Source: JAMOQA01 sp964420365
Lineage (GTDB): Bacteria; Acidobacteriota; Polarisedimenticolia; J045
Assembly (NCBI GenBank): GCA_964420365.1
Contig: CAYQTA010000048.1
Coordinates: 1 to 64,000 of the forward strand
Reading direction: 5' to 3'
DNA: 64,000 bases
Shown: positions 1-8,808 of the stretch, one piece after another
Layout of the letters: each line of letters opens with the position of its first letter
How positions within the stretch are numbered: the stretch's first letter is position 1
Notes under the pieces: model-generated
Databases searched by the model: none
The model's input: only the letters and a program-made list of their open reading frames with translations
Told to the model about the DNA's origin: nothing
Translations under genes and position numbers: made by a program

Positions 1-1
1 G

Positions 2-2602
2 CACGTGGCGGGTGCGGTGGCGCTGATGGTGTCGCGGAACCCGGGGCTGGAGCACGACGACCTGAAGCAGATCCTGGAGGACACGGCGGTCGACCTCGGG
101 GACCCGGGGAAGGACAACGTCTACGGCTCCGGCCGCGTCGACGCGTACGAGGCGGTCGCCCAGGCCGCGACCTCCGACGGGATCATCCGGGTCAGGGAAG
201 ACGTCATCCCGTGCGACGGCCTGCTTCACATCACGGTCTCGGACGTCGACCTCGCCGGGCAGGGTTCGATCACCGTCGACGTCTGGTCCGACACGGAGGC
301 CGACCCGGAGCCCGCGACGCTCACCGAGACCAGCGACAACTCGGGGGTGTTCAAGGGAACGATGGAAACGGCCGAGGGTGATCCGGCCGCCGACGGCGTC
401 GTGCAGGTCCACTCGGGGGACACGATCACGGCCCGCTACGTCGACGCCGACGACGGGAACGGCCACCACGACGTCGAGAAGACCGACACGGCGACCGCCG
501 ACTGCGCCCCCCCGGTGATCGACGACGTCCGGACGACCGACATCACGGACACGACCGCGGTCGTCCGCTGGCACACCGACGAGGCGTCCGACAGCGTCGT
601 CGACTACGGGGAGACGCCTCCGCCCGATCGAACCGAGTCGGACCCGGCCCGCGTCACCGAGCACGCCGTCACGCTCGACGGGCTCGAGGAGTGTACCGTC
701 TACTGGTACCGGGTGAGCAGCACGGACCAGTTTGGCAACACCCGCACCGACGACAACGGCGGATCGTACTACCACTTCGAGACCTACGGGAACTTCCCGG
801 ACATCGGCCTCGCCCCGTGCCACGCCGGCCGCGTCTACCTCGACGCCGATACGTACGGCTGCACCGACACCGTCGAGATCAGCGTCTACGACATGGACCT
901 GAACGCCGATTCCGCGGAGGTGGAGACGGCGACCGTCGTCGTCACCAGCTCGCGCGAGCCCGGCGGCGAGGTCGTCACCCTCGAGGAAGACGGGGAGAAC
1001 AGCGCCAGGTTCTCCGGGACGATCGTGCTGGCCGGCGGCGAGGCGGTGGCCGGGGACGGGAAGCTCGCGGTGAGCCCCGCGGACTTCGTCACCGCCACCT
1101 ACCACGACCTGGACGACGGGAGCGGCTCGCCCGCGTGGCCCTCCGCGACCTCGCACACCGACTGCACCGGCCCGGTGACCGGCGAGGTCCGCGTCACCTG
1201 GACCGGCACGAGCACGGCGACGATCGAGTGGACGACGGACGAGCCCTCGACGTCCCGTGTCGAGTACGGCCTGACGCCGGACCTCGGGTCGGTCCGGGAG
1301 GAGACCGACCTGGTCACCCACCACGTGATCTCGATCAGCGGCTTCGAGGCCTGTGACCGCGTCTACTTCACGGTCGGTGGAGCCGACGCCGTCGGCAACG
1401 AGCGCACGATCGACGCGGGCGGGGAACCGTTCAGCTTCAACGCGTACCTGGTGCCCGGCGTCTTCTGGTCGGAGGACTTCGAGGGAGACGTCTCGGGCTG
1501 GCGGCTCTTCGGAGAGTTCGAGATCGGGAGGCCGGAGGGCCGGGGCGGCGCCGACGGCGGCAACCCGGATCCACCCCGCGCCTTCAGCGGGGACAACAGC
1601 CTGGGCGAGGACGTCTCCGGCCTCGGCGACAACCCGGGTGACTACGAGCCGGACACGACCGAGACGGCCACGTCTCCGTGGTTCTCCTGCGGCGAGTGCC
1701 ACGACACGGTTCTCGTGATGCGCCGCCACCTGAACGTCGCGTCCGGCGACCAGGCCTCGATCCGGCTCCTCACGGGCGGCGACGACTACACCGTCTGGGA
1801 GAACGGGGGCAGCTCCGTGACGGACGGGGCCTGGGAGACCGTCCGGTACGACGTTTCGTCGTTCGCCGACGGGCAACAGGTCCTGCAGATCATCTTCCGG
1901 ACGGAGTCGAACTCCTACACCCAGTACAGCGGCTGGAACGTCGACGAGATCATCCTCAAGGACGGGACGCTGCCCGACTACCAGGCCTGCGGGAACTGCG
2001 GCGGACCGCCCTCGATGGCCGGCCTGCGGAGCGCGGTCGACGTCGATCCCTGCGGCGCGGGCGGGATCCGCCTCGAGTGGGACCCGGCGACCGCCTGGGG
2101 CACCGGTACCGGCGGCACCTACGCGGTCTACCGCTCGACCGACCCCGACTTCGTGCCGGGGCCGGGGACGCTGGTGGCGAGCGGGCTGACGGAGACGTCG
2201 TACGTCGACGAGGACGCCCCGGCGGACACCGACCTCTGGTACGTCGTGCGGGCGGAGAACGACGAGTCGTGCGGCGAGGGCCCGGCGAACGGCGGCCTCG
2301 TGGACGGCAACCTGGTCCGGCTCCACGCGATCGACACGCTGACCCGGCCGCCCGCCGGCTCGCCGGGGGCGAGCCTCCGGGTCGAGGCGATCGGGCACGC
2401 CCACGCCCGCCTCACCTGGGACGCGACGCCGGACACCGACCACTACGCGGTGCGGCGCAGCGAGCATCCCGACCGCTCCGGATCGCTCCTGGTCGGCGAA
2501 CCGGCCGCCTCCCCCTTCGACGACGAAGACGCCCTCGAGGGAGCGAGAAACTGGTTCTGGTGGGTCGAGTCGATCAACCCCTGCGGGGAGGCGACGCCCT
2601 AG
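2..2602 (+). CDS. secreted subtilisin-like (S8) serine protease, 3' part
   Basis: The reading frame is open at the left edge and starts with HVAGAVALM, the segment that follows the catalytic-serine motif GTSMA.PHVAG in S8 subtilases; the serine itself lies outside the window. About 58 residues of protease fold remain, ending in GSGRVDAYEAV, typical of the subtilase C-terminus. Then come two copies of a roughly 220-residue unit: an Ig-like domain rich in D and G, followed by a purple-acid-phosphatase/fibronectin-like module (VRWHTDEASDSVVDYG in the first copy, IEWTTDEPSTSRVEYG in the second). A domain beginning WSEDFEGDVSGW and ending NVDEIILKDG resembles the MAM/immune-inhibitor-A beta-sandwich. 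Two fibronectin-III-like modules close the protein. Many paired cysteines fit an extracellular location. The large accessory region suggests surface attachment or substrate binding. Protease identity is inferred from the short remnant. Confidence 0.8.
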   Translation, partial: HVAGAVALMVSRNPGLEHDDLKQILEDTAVDLGDPGKDNVYGSGRVDAYEAVAQAATSDGIIRVREDVIPCDGLLHITVSDVDLAGQGSITVDVWSDTEADPEPATLTETSDNSGVFKGTMETAEGDPAADGVVQVHSGDTITARYVDADDGNGHHDVEKTDTATADCAPPVIDDVRTTDITDTTAVVRWHTDEASDSVVDYGETPPPDRTESDPARVTEHAVTLDGLEECTVYWYRVSSTDQFGNTRTDDNGGSYYHFETYGNFPDIGLAPCHAGRVYLDADTYGCTDTVEISVYDMDLNADSAEVETATVVVTSSREPGGEVVTLEEDGENSARFSGTIVLAGGEAVAGDGKLAVSPADFVTATYHDLDDGSGSPAWPSATSHTDCTGPVTGEVRVTWTGTSTATIEWTTDEPSTSRVEYGLTPDLGSVREETDLVTHHVISISGFEACDRVYFTVGGADAVGNERTIDAGGEPFSFNAYLVPGVFWSEDFEGDVSGWRLFGEFEIGRPEGRGGADGGNPDPPRAFSGDNSLGEDVSGLGDNPGDYEPDTTETATSPWFSCGECHDTVLVMRRHLNVASGDQASIRLLTGGDDYTVWENGGSSVTDGAWETVRYDVSSFADGQQVLQIIFRTESNSYTQYSGWNVDEIILKDGTLPDYQACGNCGGPPSMAGLRSAVDVDPCGAGGIRLEWDPATAWGTGTGGTYAVYRSTDPDFVPGPGTLVASGLTETSYVDEDAPADTDLWYVVRAENDESCGEGPANGGLVDGNLVRLHAIDTLTRPPAGSPGASLRVEAIGHAHARLTWDATPDTDHYAVRRSEHPDRSGSLLVGEPAASPFDDEDALEGARNWFWWVESINPCGEATP

Positions 2603-2637
2603 CCGGCCGGGCCGTTCCCTCGTGCCGACCCCCCAAC

Positions 2638-2688
2638 GGGCGGGGGCCCGGCCGCCCCCGGGCGACCGGGTCCCCGCCCTTCTCTCGC
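2638..2688 (+). terminator. GC-rich hairpin after the protease gene
   Basis: Arms GGGCGGGG (2638-2645) and CCCCGCCC (2672-2679) pair around a smaller inner hairpin, followed by TTCTCTC. It lies between the protease stop and the decarboxylase start, so it may end the first transcript. There is no clean T-run. Confidence 0.4.
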
Positions 2689-2726
2689 GGGAGCTATCAT
2701 CGAGTCCCCCCTGGAGGACGACCCCG

Positions 2727-4238
2727 ATGGCGAACGGCGACCGGCTCGATCCCGCCCAGCTCGGGCTCGGCGACATGGACCCGGAATCGTTCCGCGCGGC
2801 GGCGCACCGGGTCGCGGACATCGTCGCGGACTATCTCCGGGACGTGGAGTCGTTCCGCGTCCTGCCCGACGTGCAGCCCGGGGAGGTCCGGGCTCGCTTC
2901 CCGGCGGAAGTTCCACGGGACCCGGAACCGCTGGACACGATCCTGGCCGACTACCTCGCCCACGTGCAGCCGAACATCACCCACTGGCAGCACCCCGGGT
3001 TCATGGCCTACTTCTGCTCGGTCGCCTCGGGGCCGGGCATCCTCGGCGAGTGGCTCGCCGCCGGCCTCAACTCCAACGTGATGTTCTGGCGGAACGCCCC
3101 TGCCTCGACCGAGGTCGAGGAAACCGTCGTCTCCTGGCTACGCCAGGCGCTTGGACTGCCGGACGCCTGGGGGGGGATGTTCACCGACACCGCGTCGGTC
3201 TCTTCGCTGCTCTCGATCACCGCCGCCCGGCACGTCGTTCCTGGACTCGATGCCCGGCGTCGCGGGCTTGCCGGGCGTCCCGACGCGGGCCGGCTTCGCC
3301 TCTACTGCTCGGAAGAGGCGCACTCCTCGATCGAGAAGGCCGCGATCGTCACCGGGGTCGGCACGGAGGGCGTCCGACGGGTTCCGGTCGACGACGAGTT
3401 CCGGATGATCCCCGGGGAACTCGACCGGGCGATCCGGGAAGACCGGGAGGCCGGGTGGGTGCCGTTCTGCGTCGTCGCCACGATCGGGACGACCTCGTCG
3501 ACCAGCGTCGACCCGGTCGGGGAGATCGCGGAGATCGCCGCCCGCGAGCGGCTGTGGCTCCACGTCGACGCCGCCTACGCGGGGACCGCCGCCCTGCTAC
3601 CGGAGAAGCGGCCCCTCTTCGCCGGCTGGGAGCAGGCCGACTCGATCGTGGTCAACCCTCACAAGTGGATGTTCACCCCGTTCGATGCCTCGCTGCTCCT
3701 GTGGCGACGCCCCGACGTGTTTCGCGAGGCGTTCAGCCTGCGCCCGGAGTACCTCAGGACCGGGCTCGAGGGGCGAGTTCACGACTTCCACGAGTACGGG
3801 ATCCAGCTCGGCCGCCGGTTCCGGGCGCTCAAGCTCTGGCTGATGATCCGCTGGTTCGGGGCCGACGGGATGGCCGCCCGCGTGCGGGAACACTGCCGCC
3901 AGGCAGCGCGGTTGGCCGCGTGGTTCGAGGGAGAGCCGGGCTGGAAGGTCCTCGCCCCGGTCCACTTTTCGACCGTCTGCCTGCGCCACGTACCGACGGC
4001 CGCGGACCGGCTGGAGGACGACGAAGAGCGGGAACGGGCCCTCGACCGCCACAACGAGGCGATCCTCGCCAGGGTCAACCGGGACGGCAGGGTCTTTCTC
4101 TCGCACACCCGGCTGCGGGGCCGCTACACGATCCGGGTGACGCTGGGCAACCCGCGGGCGACGGACGCCCACGTGGAGCTGTGCCGGGAACTCCTGGTGA
4201 GCGCGGCCCGGCTGGAAACGGGAGCGTTTCCCGGGTAG
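2727..4238 (+). CDS. pyridoxal-phosphate-dependent amino-acid decarboxylase (aromatic/group II family)
   Basis: A 503-residue protein of the group II PLP decarboxylase family, which includes aromatic-L-amino-acid, tyrosine and histidine decarboxylases; these make an amine and CO2 from an amino acid. The PLP lysine is K313 in the family motif NPHKW, followed by MFTPFDASLLLWRRP. An N-terminal DPESFRAAAHRVADIVADYL matches the family's dimerisation helix, and HVDAAYAG carries the PLP-binding aspartate. ATG at 2727 is chosen because GGAGG lies 10 bases upstream; an in-frame start at 2622 would add 35 low-complexity residues. The length matches aromatic decarboxylases (about 480). The substrate cannot be told from sequence. 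No transporter or amine-pathway gene is adjacent. A TATCAT -10-like hexamer at 2695-2700 has no clear -35. Confidence 0.9.
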   Translation: MANGDRLDPAQLGLGDMDPESFRAAAHRVADIVADYLRDVESFRVLPDVQPGEVRARFPAEVPRDPEPLDTILADYLAHVQPNITHWQHPGFMAYFCSVASGPGILGEWLAAGLNSNVMFWRNAPASTEVEETVVSWLRQALGLPDAWGGMFTDTASVSSLLSITAARHVVPGLDARRRGLAGRPDAGRLRLYCSEEAHSSIEKAAIVTGVGTEGVRRVPVDDEFRMIPGELDRAIREDREAGWVPFCVVATIGTTSSTSVDPVGEIAEIAARERLWLHVDAAYAGTAALLPEKRPLFAGWEQADSIVVNPHKWMFTPFDASLLLWRRPDVFREAFSLRPEYLRTGLEGRVHDFHEYGIQLGRRFRALKLWLMIRWFGADGMAARVREHCRQAARLAAWFEGEPGWKVLAPVHFSTVCLRHVPTAADRLEDDEERERALDRHNEAILARVNRDGRVFLSHTRLRGRYTIRVTLGNPRATDAHVELCRELLVSAARLETGAFPG

Positions 4239-4298
4239 CCTCCCCGCGCGCCCGGCCCCATCTTTTGCCCCGGCCGGTCGCGGCCGGGAGGAACGTTC

Positions 4299-5414
4299 GT
4301 GTCCCTGCTTCCCGAGGGGGTGCCCCTCGAGGTTCGCTGTCTCCTCTCCCCCGAGGAGATGGAAGCGCTGTCCCCCGCCTGGGACCGCCTGGCGCAGGCG
4401 TGCGGAGCCCCCCCCGTCGCGACGCCCGCGTTCCTCCTCCCGTGGTATCGCCACCGGGCGCGGCACGACCGTCCGGTCGTCCTCGCGATCCGGGGCACGG
4501 AGGGAGACCTGGTCGCGCTGCTGCCCCTCGTCGTGGGCCGCCGGCGCCGGGGCCGGCTCCCGGTGACCGTCCTCCAGTGCGCCACGCGCAACGCCTGGGC
4601 CCCGGGCGTGACCGCCCTCCTCCATCCCGAGGCCGACCACGAGCTGCTCGCCGGCTGCCTGGCGCGCCGCGCGCTCACCCTGCCGGGCTGGCGGATCGCG
4701 GAGTTCTTCCCCCTGGACCCGGGAGGACCTTTCGAGCGAGCCCTGCGACGGGAGATCGTCCGGCACCGCCTGCGGGCGACGTCCTTCCCCCCGGCGACCA
4801 GCGCGGCAATCGTCCTCGAGGGAGCGGAGGACGAGGACGCCCTCCTGGCCCGGTTCAGCCGCGGCCGGCGGCAGCGGGTCCGGAAGGGCTGGCAGAGGAT
4901 CGCCGCGGGCGAGCTGGTGGTCCGCGAGGTTCGCTCCTCGCGGGTCCTCGGCGAGGCCCTCGACGACGTCTTCGGGATCGCCGAGGCGAGCTGGCAGGGC
5001 CAGCAGGGTACGTCCATCGCCTCGCTGCCGGAGTCCCGGGCGTTCTACAGGGAGGCCTGCCTCCGTCTCGCCCGGGAAGGCCGGCTGGATCTCTGGATCC
5101 TGGTACAGGCAGGCCGGCCCGTGGCGTTCGATCTCCAGGTCGTCCAGGGTTCCCTCGCCTGGAGCCTGCACCGGGGCTACGTACCCGAGGCGGCCCCCCT
5201 GGGCCCCGGGGTGATCCTGCTGGGCGAAGCCCTGCGCCGGCACCTTCACCGGGGGGTCCGCAGGTGCGAGTTGTTTCAGCCGGCAACGGACGACAAGCGC
5301 CGCTGGAACCCCGACCTGCCGACCTGGCACGGCCTCCGGATCTTCGCCCCGCGCCCGACGGCCGGTCTTCTCGGCCGGCTCGACGAGCTCCGGCGGGCCT
5401 TCCGCCATTCCTGA
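4299..5414 (+). CDS. BioF2-like / GNAT-fold acyltransferase (FemAB-related)
   Basis: A 371-residue soluble protein with the layout of the BioF2-type acetyltransferase domain: an N-terminal region with ATPAFLLPWYRHR and LVALLPLVV, and a C-terminal GNAT half with FSRGRRQRVRKGW, AFYREACLRLAREGRLDLWIL, GRPVAFDLQVVQGSLAWSLH and the closing FQPATDDKRRW. Such proteins transfer acyl or aminoacyl groups, often in polysaccharide or cell-envelope synthesis; this one's donor and acceptor are unknown. GTG at 4299 is preceded by GGGAGGA at a suitable distance. It follows the decarboxylase by 60 bp on the same strand, and co-transcription is possible. There is no signal peptide, so it acts in the cytoplasm. 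Confidence 0.75.
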   Translation: MSLLPEGVPLEVRCLLSPEEMEALSPAWDRLAQACGAPPVATPAFLLPWYRHRARHDRPVVLAIRGTEGDLVALLPLVVGRRRRGRLPVTVLQCATRNAWAPGVTALLHPEADHELLAGCLARRALTLPGWRIAEFFPLDPGGPFERALRREIVRHRLRATSFPPATSAAIVLEGAEDEDALLARFSRGRRQRVRKGWQRIAAGELVVREVRSSRVLGEALDDVFGIAEASWQGQQGTSIASLPESRAFYREACLRLAREGRLDLWILVQAGRPVAFDLQVVQGSLAWSLHRGYVPEAAPLGPGVILLGEALRRHLHRGVRRCELFQPATDDKRRWNPDLPTWHGLRIFAPRPTAGLLGRLDELRRAFRHS

Positions 5415-5442
5415 CCCGAAGCGCGGAAGCGCGGAAGGGCGC

Positions 5443-5471
5443 TTGACGGAACGGGTTTCCGGGGCCATGAT
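5443..5471 (+). promoter_or_regulatory. sigma-70-type promoter of the tetR/efflux operon
   Basis: TTGACG (5443-5448), a 17-base spacer, then CATGAT (5466-5471). This is a good match to the housekeeping consensus and stands 40 bp before the GTG start of the TetR gene. The operator-like repeats at 5481-5501 begin about 10 bases past the -10, over the expected transcript start region. Confidence 0.65.
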
Positions 5472-5480
5472 TCCAACGAC

Positions 5481-5501
5481 CGTTTGAAACAAACGTTTGT
5501 T
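5481..5501. promoter_or_regulatory. overlapping inverted repeats, probable TetR operator
   Basis: CGTTTG-AAA-CAAACG (5481-5495) overlaps the 14-bp perfect palindrome AACAAACGTTTGTT (5488-5501), so the half-site CGTTTG occurs three times in alternating orientation. It sits just downstream of the promoter and ends 9 bases before the TetR start codon. That is the usual position for autorepression. Confidence 0.65.
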
Positions 5502-5510
5502 GGAGGCGAC

Positions 5511-6188
5511 GTGGCCACGAACGAGGCCGGAAGACCGGAGGGGCAAGACACCCGGACCCGCATCCTGGACGCGGCAGAGAGGCTCTTCGCCGAGCAGGGG
5601 TTCGCCGGAACCTCCCTCCGGCAGATCACCCGGGAGGCCGGGGTCAACCTCGCGGCGGTCAACTATCACTTCGGCTCCCGCGAGCAACTGATCCACGAGG
5701 TCTTCGCCCGCCTCGTCGGCCCGGTGAACCGGGAGCGGCTCGCCTGCCTCGAGGAGCGGCGAGCCGCGGCGGGCGAGGAGCCCCTGCCCCTCGAGCAGAT
5801 CCTCGAGTGCCTCGCGGGCCCGGCCCTGCGGAGGGGCGGCGACCGGCTGCGGATGCGTCTCGCGGCCCGGGTCCTCTCGGAACCCGGCGTCTACTCCCCC
5901 GAGGACTTCCACCGGCTCTTCGCGGAGATCGCCGAGCGATTCCTCGGCGAGCTGGCGCGGACGTTGCCCGACCTGCCGGCCGCCGAGATCGCCTGGCGCT
6001 TCCACTTCTTCGTCGGGGCCCTGCTCCAGGCGCTCCACGGGCTCGCCGGGGTGGAGGGGATGCCCGGGCCGTTCTCCGGGCTCTACCGGGTGCCGGTCGA
6101 CGAGGTGCTGCGGCGGCTCGTCGCCTTCGGTGCGCGGGGATTCCTCGCACCCCCCGTCCCCGCGGGGCCCGGGAGGAACGCGCCGTGA
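5511..6188 (+). CDS. TetR/AcrR-family transcriptional repressor of the efflux operon
   Basis: A 225-residue regulator. The N-terminal helix-turn-helix domain is clear: TRTRILDAAERLFAEQGFAG, then TSLRQITREAGVNLAAVNYH and the recognition-helix end YHFGSREQLI. The C-terminal ligand-binding half (residues about 70-220, MRLAARVLSEPGVYSPEDFH) resembles the CerR/DUF1956-type sensor domain. GTG at 5511 is chosen for its GGAGG six bases upstream; a TTG at 5484 would overlap the operator. The stop overlaps the next start (GTGA at 6185-6188), so the regulator is the first gene of the efflux operon and probably represses it with itself. The inducing ligand is unknown. Confidence 0.9.
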   Translation: MATNEAGRPEGQDTRTRILDAAERLFAEQGFAGTSLRQITREAGVNLAAVNYHFGSREQLIHEVFARLVGPVNRERLACLEERRAAAGEEPLPLEQILECLAGPALRRGGDRLRMRLAARVLSEPGVYSPEDFHRLFAEIAERFLGELARTLPDLPAAEIAWRFHFFVGALLQALHGLAGVEGMPGPFSGLYRVPVDEVLRRLVAFGARGFLAPPVPAGPGRNAP

Positions 6189-7639
6189 ATCGCCGGGGCT
6201 CCCTCGTCGTTCCGCTCCTGGTCCTGGTGCTTGCCGGCGCGGGATGCCTGTCCGTTCCCGACCGCTCGGGGGGCCCCCCGGACCTCGCCCCGCCACCCGC
6301 GTGGACGGCGCCGGTCACGGCCCCCGGCGCGGCTCCGGCCCCCGGCACCCTGCCGGGATGGCTCCCGGACGAGGCGGTTCCCGGCCTCCGGGATGCCATC
6401 GAGACCGCCCTCGCACGCAACCATGATCTCGGCGCGGCCGCTGCCCGGCTCGAGGCCGCCCTCGCCCGGGCCCGGATCGCCGGGGCCGACCTGCTGCCGC
6501 GGGTCTCCGCCGGCGCCCGCTCGAACCGCCAGCGGATGAACTTCTTCGGCCTTCCCCTGCCCGGGGCGAAGGGCGGTGTCTTTCCCGTGACGACGACGAG
6601 CTGGGGACTCTCCCTCGACGTCTCCTGGGAAGCGGACCTCTGGGCCCGGGTCCGGGCGGAGCGGCTCGGCGCACGCCGGGAGGCGGAGGCCGGCGCCGCC
6701 GACCTTGCCGGTGCGCGCCTGTCCCTGGCGGCCCAGGTGACGAAGGCCTGGATCGCCCGGGTGGCGGCAGCCCGGGCCGAGGCGATCGCACGGGAGGAGC
6801 AGGCGGTGGCACGGGCTACCCTGGACCTCGTCCGGGGCCGGTACGCCGGCGGTCTCGCCGATGCGACCGCGCTCCACGAGGCCGAACGGGGCCTTGCCGA
6901 GGCCCGTGCGGGGGTCGAACGCGCGGCCCGGGCGCGGGACGCGGCGACCCGCCAGCTCGAGATCCTCCTGGGCGAGTACCCGGCGGGAACACGGGCCGCG
7001 GACGCGGACCTGTCCCTGGACCTGCCACCCGTCCCTGCCGGGCTCCCCGCCGACCTGGTCGCCCGCCGGCCCGACCTCGCGGCCCTGGAGGCCCGGGTGG
7101 CGGCGACCGACGCCCGTCTCCTCGCGGCCCGGCGTGCCCTGTACCCGCGGCTCTCGCTCACCGCCTCCGGCGGCACGTCCACCCGGGCCCTTCGTGACCT
7201 GCTGGACAGGGACTACGAGGTCTGGAACCTGGTGACCAACCTGGTGCAGCCCCTCTTCCAGGGGGGACGCCTGCGCGGGAACGTTCGGGTCGCCGAGGCC
7301 CGGGTGAAGGAGATGCTGCACACCTGGACCTCGGCGACGCTCCGCGCCTACGGCGAGGTGGAACGGGCCCTCGCCGCGGAGAGTACCTTCCGGGCGGAGC
7401 GCGCTCACCGGGTCCGGGCGCTCGACGAGGCCCGGGCCGCGGAGGAACTGGCGCGGGACCGGTACGCCCGGGGTCTCTCCGACGTGACCGCCCTGCTCGA
7501 CGCCCGGCGGCGCCGGTTCGCCGCCGAGCGAGCCCTGCTCGCCCTGGACAACGACCGGCTGGCCAACCGGGTCGATCTCTGGCTGGCCCTGGGCGGGGAT
7601 CCCCCCGCATCCATCTCCCGACGGGAGGCCCGCCGATGA
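6185..7639 (+). CDS. outer-membrane efflux lipoprotein (TolC/NodT family)
   Basis: A 484-residue outer-membrane channel of an RND pump. The N-terminus has a signal peptide ending LAGAGC, with C21 as the predicted lipidated residue. Two copies of the outer-membrane-factor repeat follow, long coiled helices rich in Ala, Arg and Leu; LRGNVRVAEARVKEMLHTW in the second half is characteristic of the NodT subfamily, as is ALYPRLSLTASGG. Length fits the family (450-490). The GTG start overlaps the TetR stop, and its own stop overlaps the adaptor start (ATGA), indicating translational coupling. It should form the exit duct of the complex with the next two genes. Confidence 0.92.
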   Translation: MNRRGSLVVPLLVLVLAGAGCLSVPDRSGGPPDLAPPPAWTAPVTAPGAAPAPGTLPGWLPDEAVPGLRDAIETALARNHDLGAAAARLEAALARARIAGADLLPRVSAGARSNRQRMNFFGLPLPGAKGGVFPVTTTSWGLSLDVSWEADLWARVRAERLGARREAEAGAADLAGARLSLAAQVTKAWIARVAAARAEAIAREEQAVARATLDLVRGRYAGGLADATALHEAERGLAEARAGVERAARARDAATRQLEILLGEYPAGTRAADADLSLDLPPVPAGLPADLVARRPDLAALEARVAATDARLLAARRALYPRLSLTASGGTSTRALRDLLDRDYEVWNLVTNLVQPLFQGGRLRGNVRVAEARVKEMLHTWTSATLRAYGEVERALAAESTFRAERAHRVRALDEARAAEELARDRYARGLSDVTALLDARRRRFAAERALLALDNDRLANRVDLWLALGGDPPASISRREARR

Positions 7640-8808
7640 CGGACCGTCCGCGCCACCGCGCGCTGCGCGTGCTGCTCCCCCTCCTGGTGCTCGCCCTGGG
7701 CATCGCCGCCCTCGCCTCCCTCGTCGCCCTCCGACGGCGGCCGGCCCCCCGGCCACCGGTGGTCCCGGTCCCGGTCGTGGAGACGGTGCCGGTGCGCTAC
7801 GGCCCGGCGCGCGTGGTCGTCCGGGCCGAGGGAACGGTCGAGGCCGAGACCCGGACGACCCTGGTCGCCGAGGTGGGTGGGAGGATCCTCGAGGTCTCGC
7901 CCCGCTTCGAGGACGGGGAGTTCGTCCACGGGGGAGACCTGCTCCTCCGGATCGATCCGGTCGACTACCGGGCGGCGGTCGACTCGGCCCGGGCCACGCT
8001 CGCGCGGGCCGAGCTGGCACTCGCCCAGGAACGCGCGGCGGCCGACCAGGCCCGGCGGGACTGGGAACGGTTCGGCAAGGGAGACCCCGACCCCCTCGTC
8101 GTTCACGAGCCCCAGCTCGCGCGGGCGCGCGCGGAGGTGGACGCGGCACGGGCCGCCGTGGCCCGGGCGGAACGCGACCTCGCCCGCACGGAGGTCCGGG
8201 CCCCGTACGACGGCCGGATCCTGGCGCGAAACGTGGACGTCGGGCAGGTCGTGATGCCCGGCGCGGTTCTCGGATCCCTCTACGCCACCGATGCGGTGCT
8301 CGTTCCGCTTCCCGTCCCGGACGAGGAGCTCGAGTGGCTCGACGTTCCCCTGGCCCCCGGCGCGCCGGCCGGGCCCGAGGTGACGCTGCGGGCCACCTTC
8401 GGCGGCCGCGAGCGGACGTGGCGGGGACGGATCGTGCGGACGGGCGGGCAGGTCGACCCGAAGAGCCGCATGGTGCGCCTGGTGGTCCGGGTGGGCCGGC
8501 CCTTCGCGCCCGGGCACCTTCCCCTCCTTCCGGGGATGTTCGTGCAGGCCGACGTGCCGGGCAGGCTCCTGCCCCGCGTGGTGCGCCTGCCGCAGGTGGC
8601 CCTCCGCCCGGGCGACACGGTGCTGGTCATCGACGACGAGTCCCGCGCGAGGATCCGGAAGGTCGAGGTCCTCCGCCGGGAAAGGAGCACGGTGCTGGTC
8701 GGGAAGGGACTGGCGGACGGAGAGCGCGTGGCGATCACGCCCCTCGAGATCGTCACCGACGGCATGCGGGTCGCGGTCGCCGGGACGTCCCGGGAGCCCG
8801 CGCGATGA
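7636..8808 (+). CDS. RND efflux periplasmic adaptor (membrane fusion protein)
   Basis: A 390-residue adaptor with one N-terminal membrane anchor (residues about 10-32). The first half of the biotinyl-lipoyl domain (EAETRTTLVAEVGGRILEVS) is followed by FEDGEFVHGGDLLLRIDPVDY, a short alpha-helical hairpin (residues about 115-180), the second lipoyl half (TEVRAPYDGRILARNVDVGQ) and a beta-barrel plus membrane-proximal domain. It bridges the inner-membrane pump and the outer-membrane channel. It overlaps both neighbours by 4 bp. The substrate is not evident. Confidence 0.92.
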   Translation: MTDRPRHRALRVLLPLLVLALGIAALASLVALRRRPAPRPPVVPVPVVETVPVRYGPARVVVRAEGTVEAETRTTLVAEVGGRILEVSPRFEDGEFVHGGDLLLRIDPVDYRAAVDSARATLARAELALAQERAAADQARRDWERFGKGDPDPLVVHEPQLARARAEVDAARAAVARAERDLARTEVRAPYDGRILARNVDVGQVVMPGAVLGSLYATDAVLVPLPVPDEELEWLDVPLAPGAPAGPEVTLRATFGGRERTWRGRIVRTGGQVDPKSRMVRLVVRVGRPFAPGHLPLLPGMFVQADVPGRLLPRVVRLPQVALRPGDTVLVIDDESRARIRKVEVLRRERSTVLVGKGLADGERVAITPLEIVTDGMRVAVAGTSREPAR

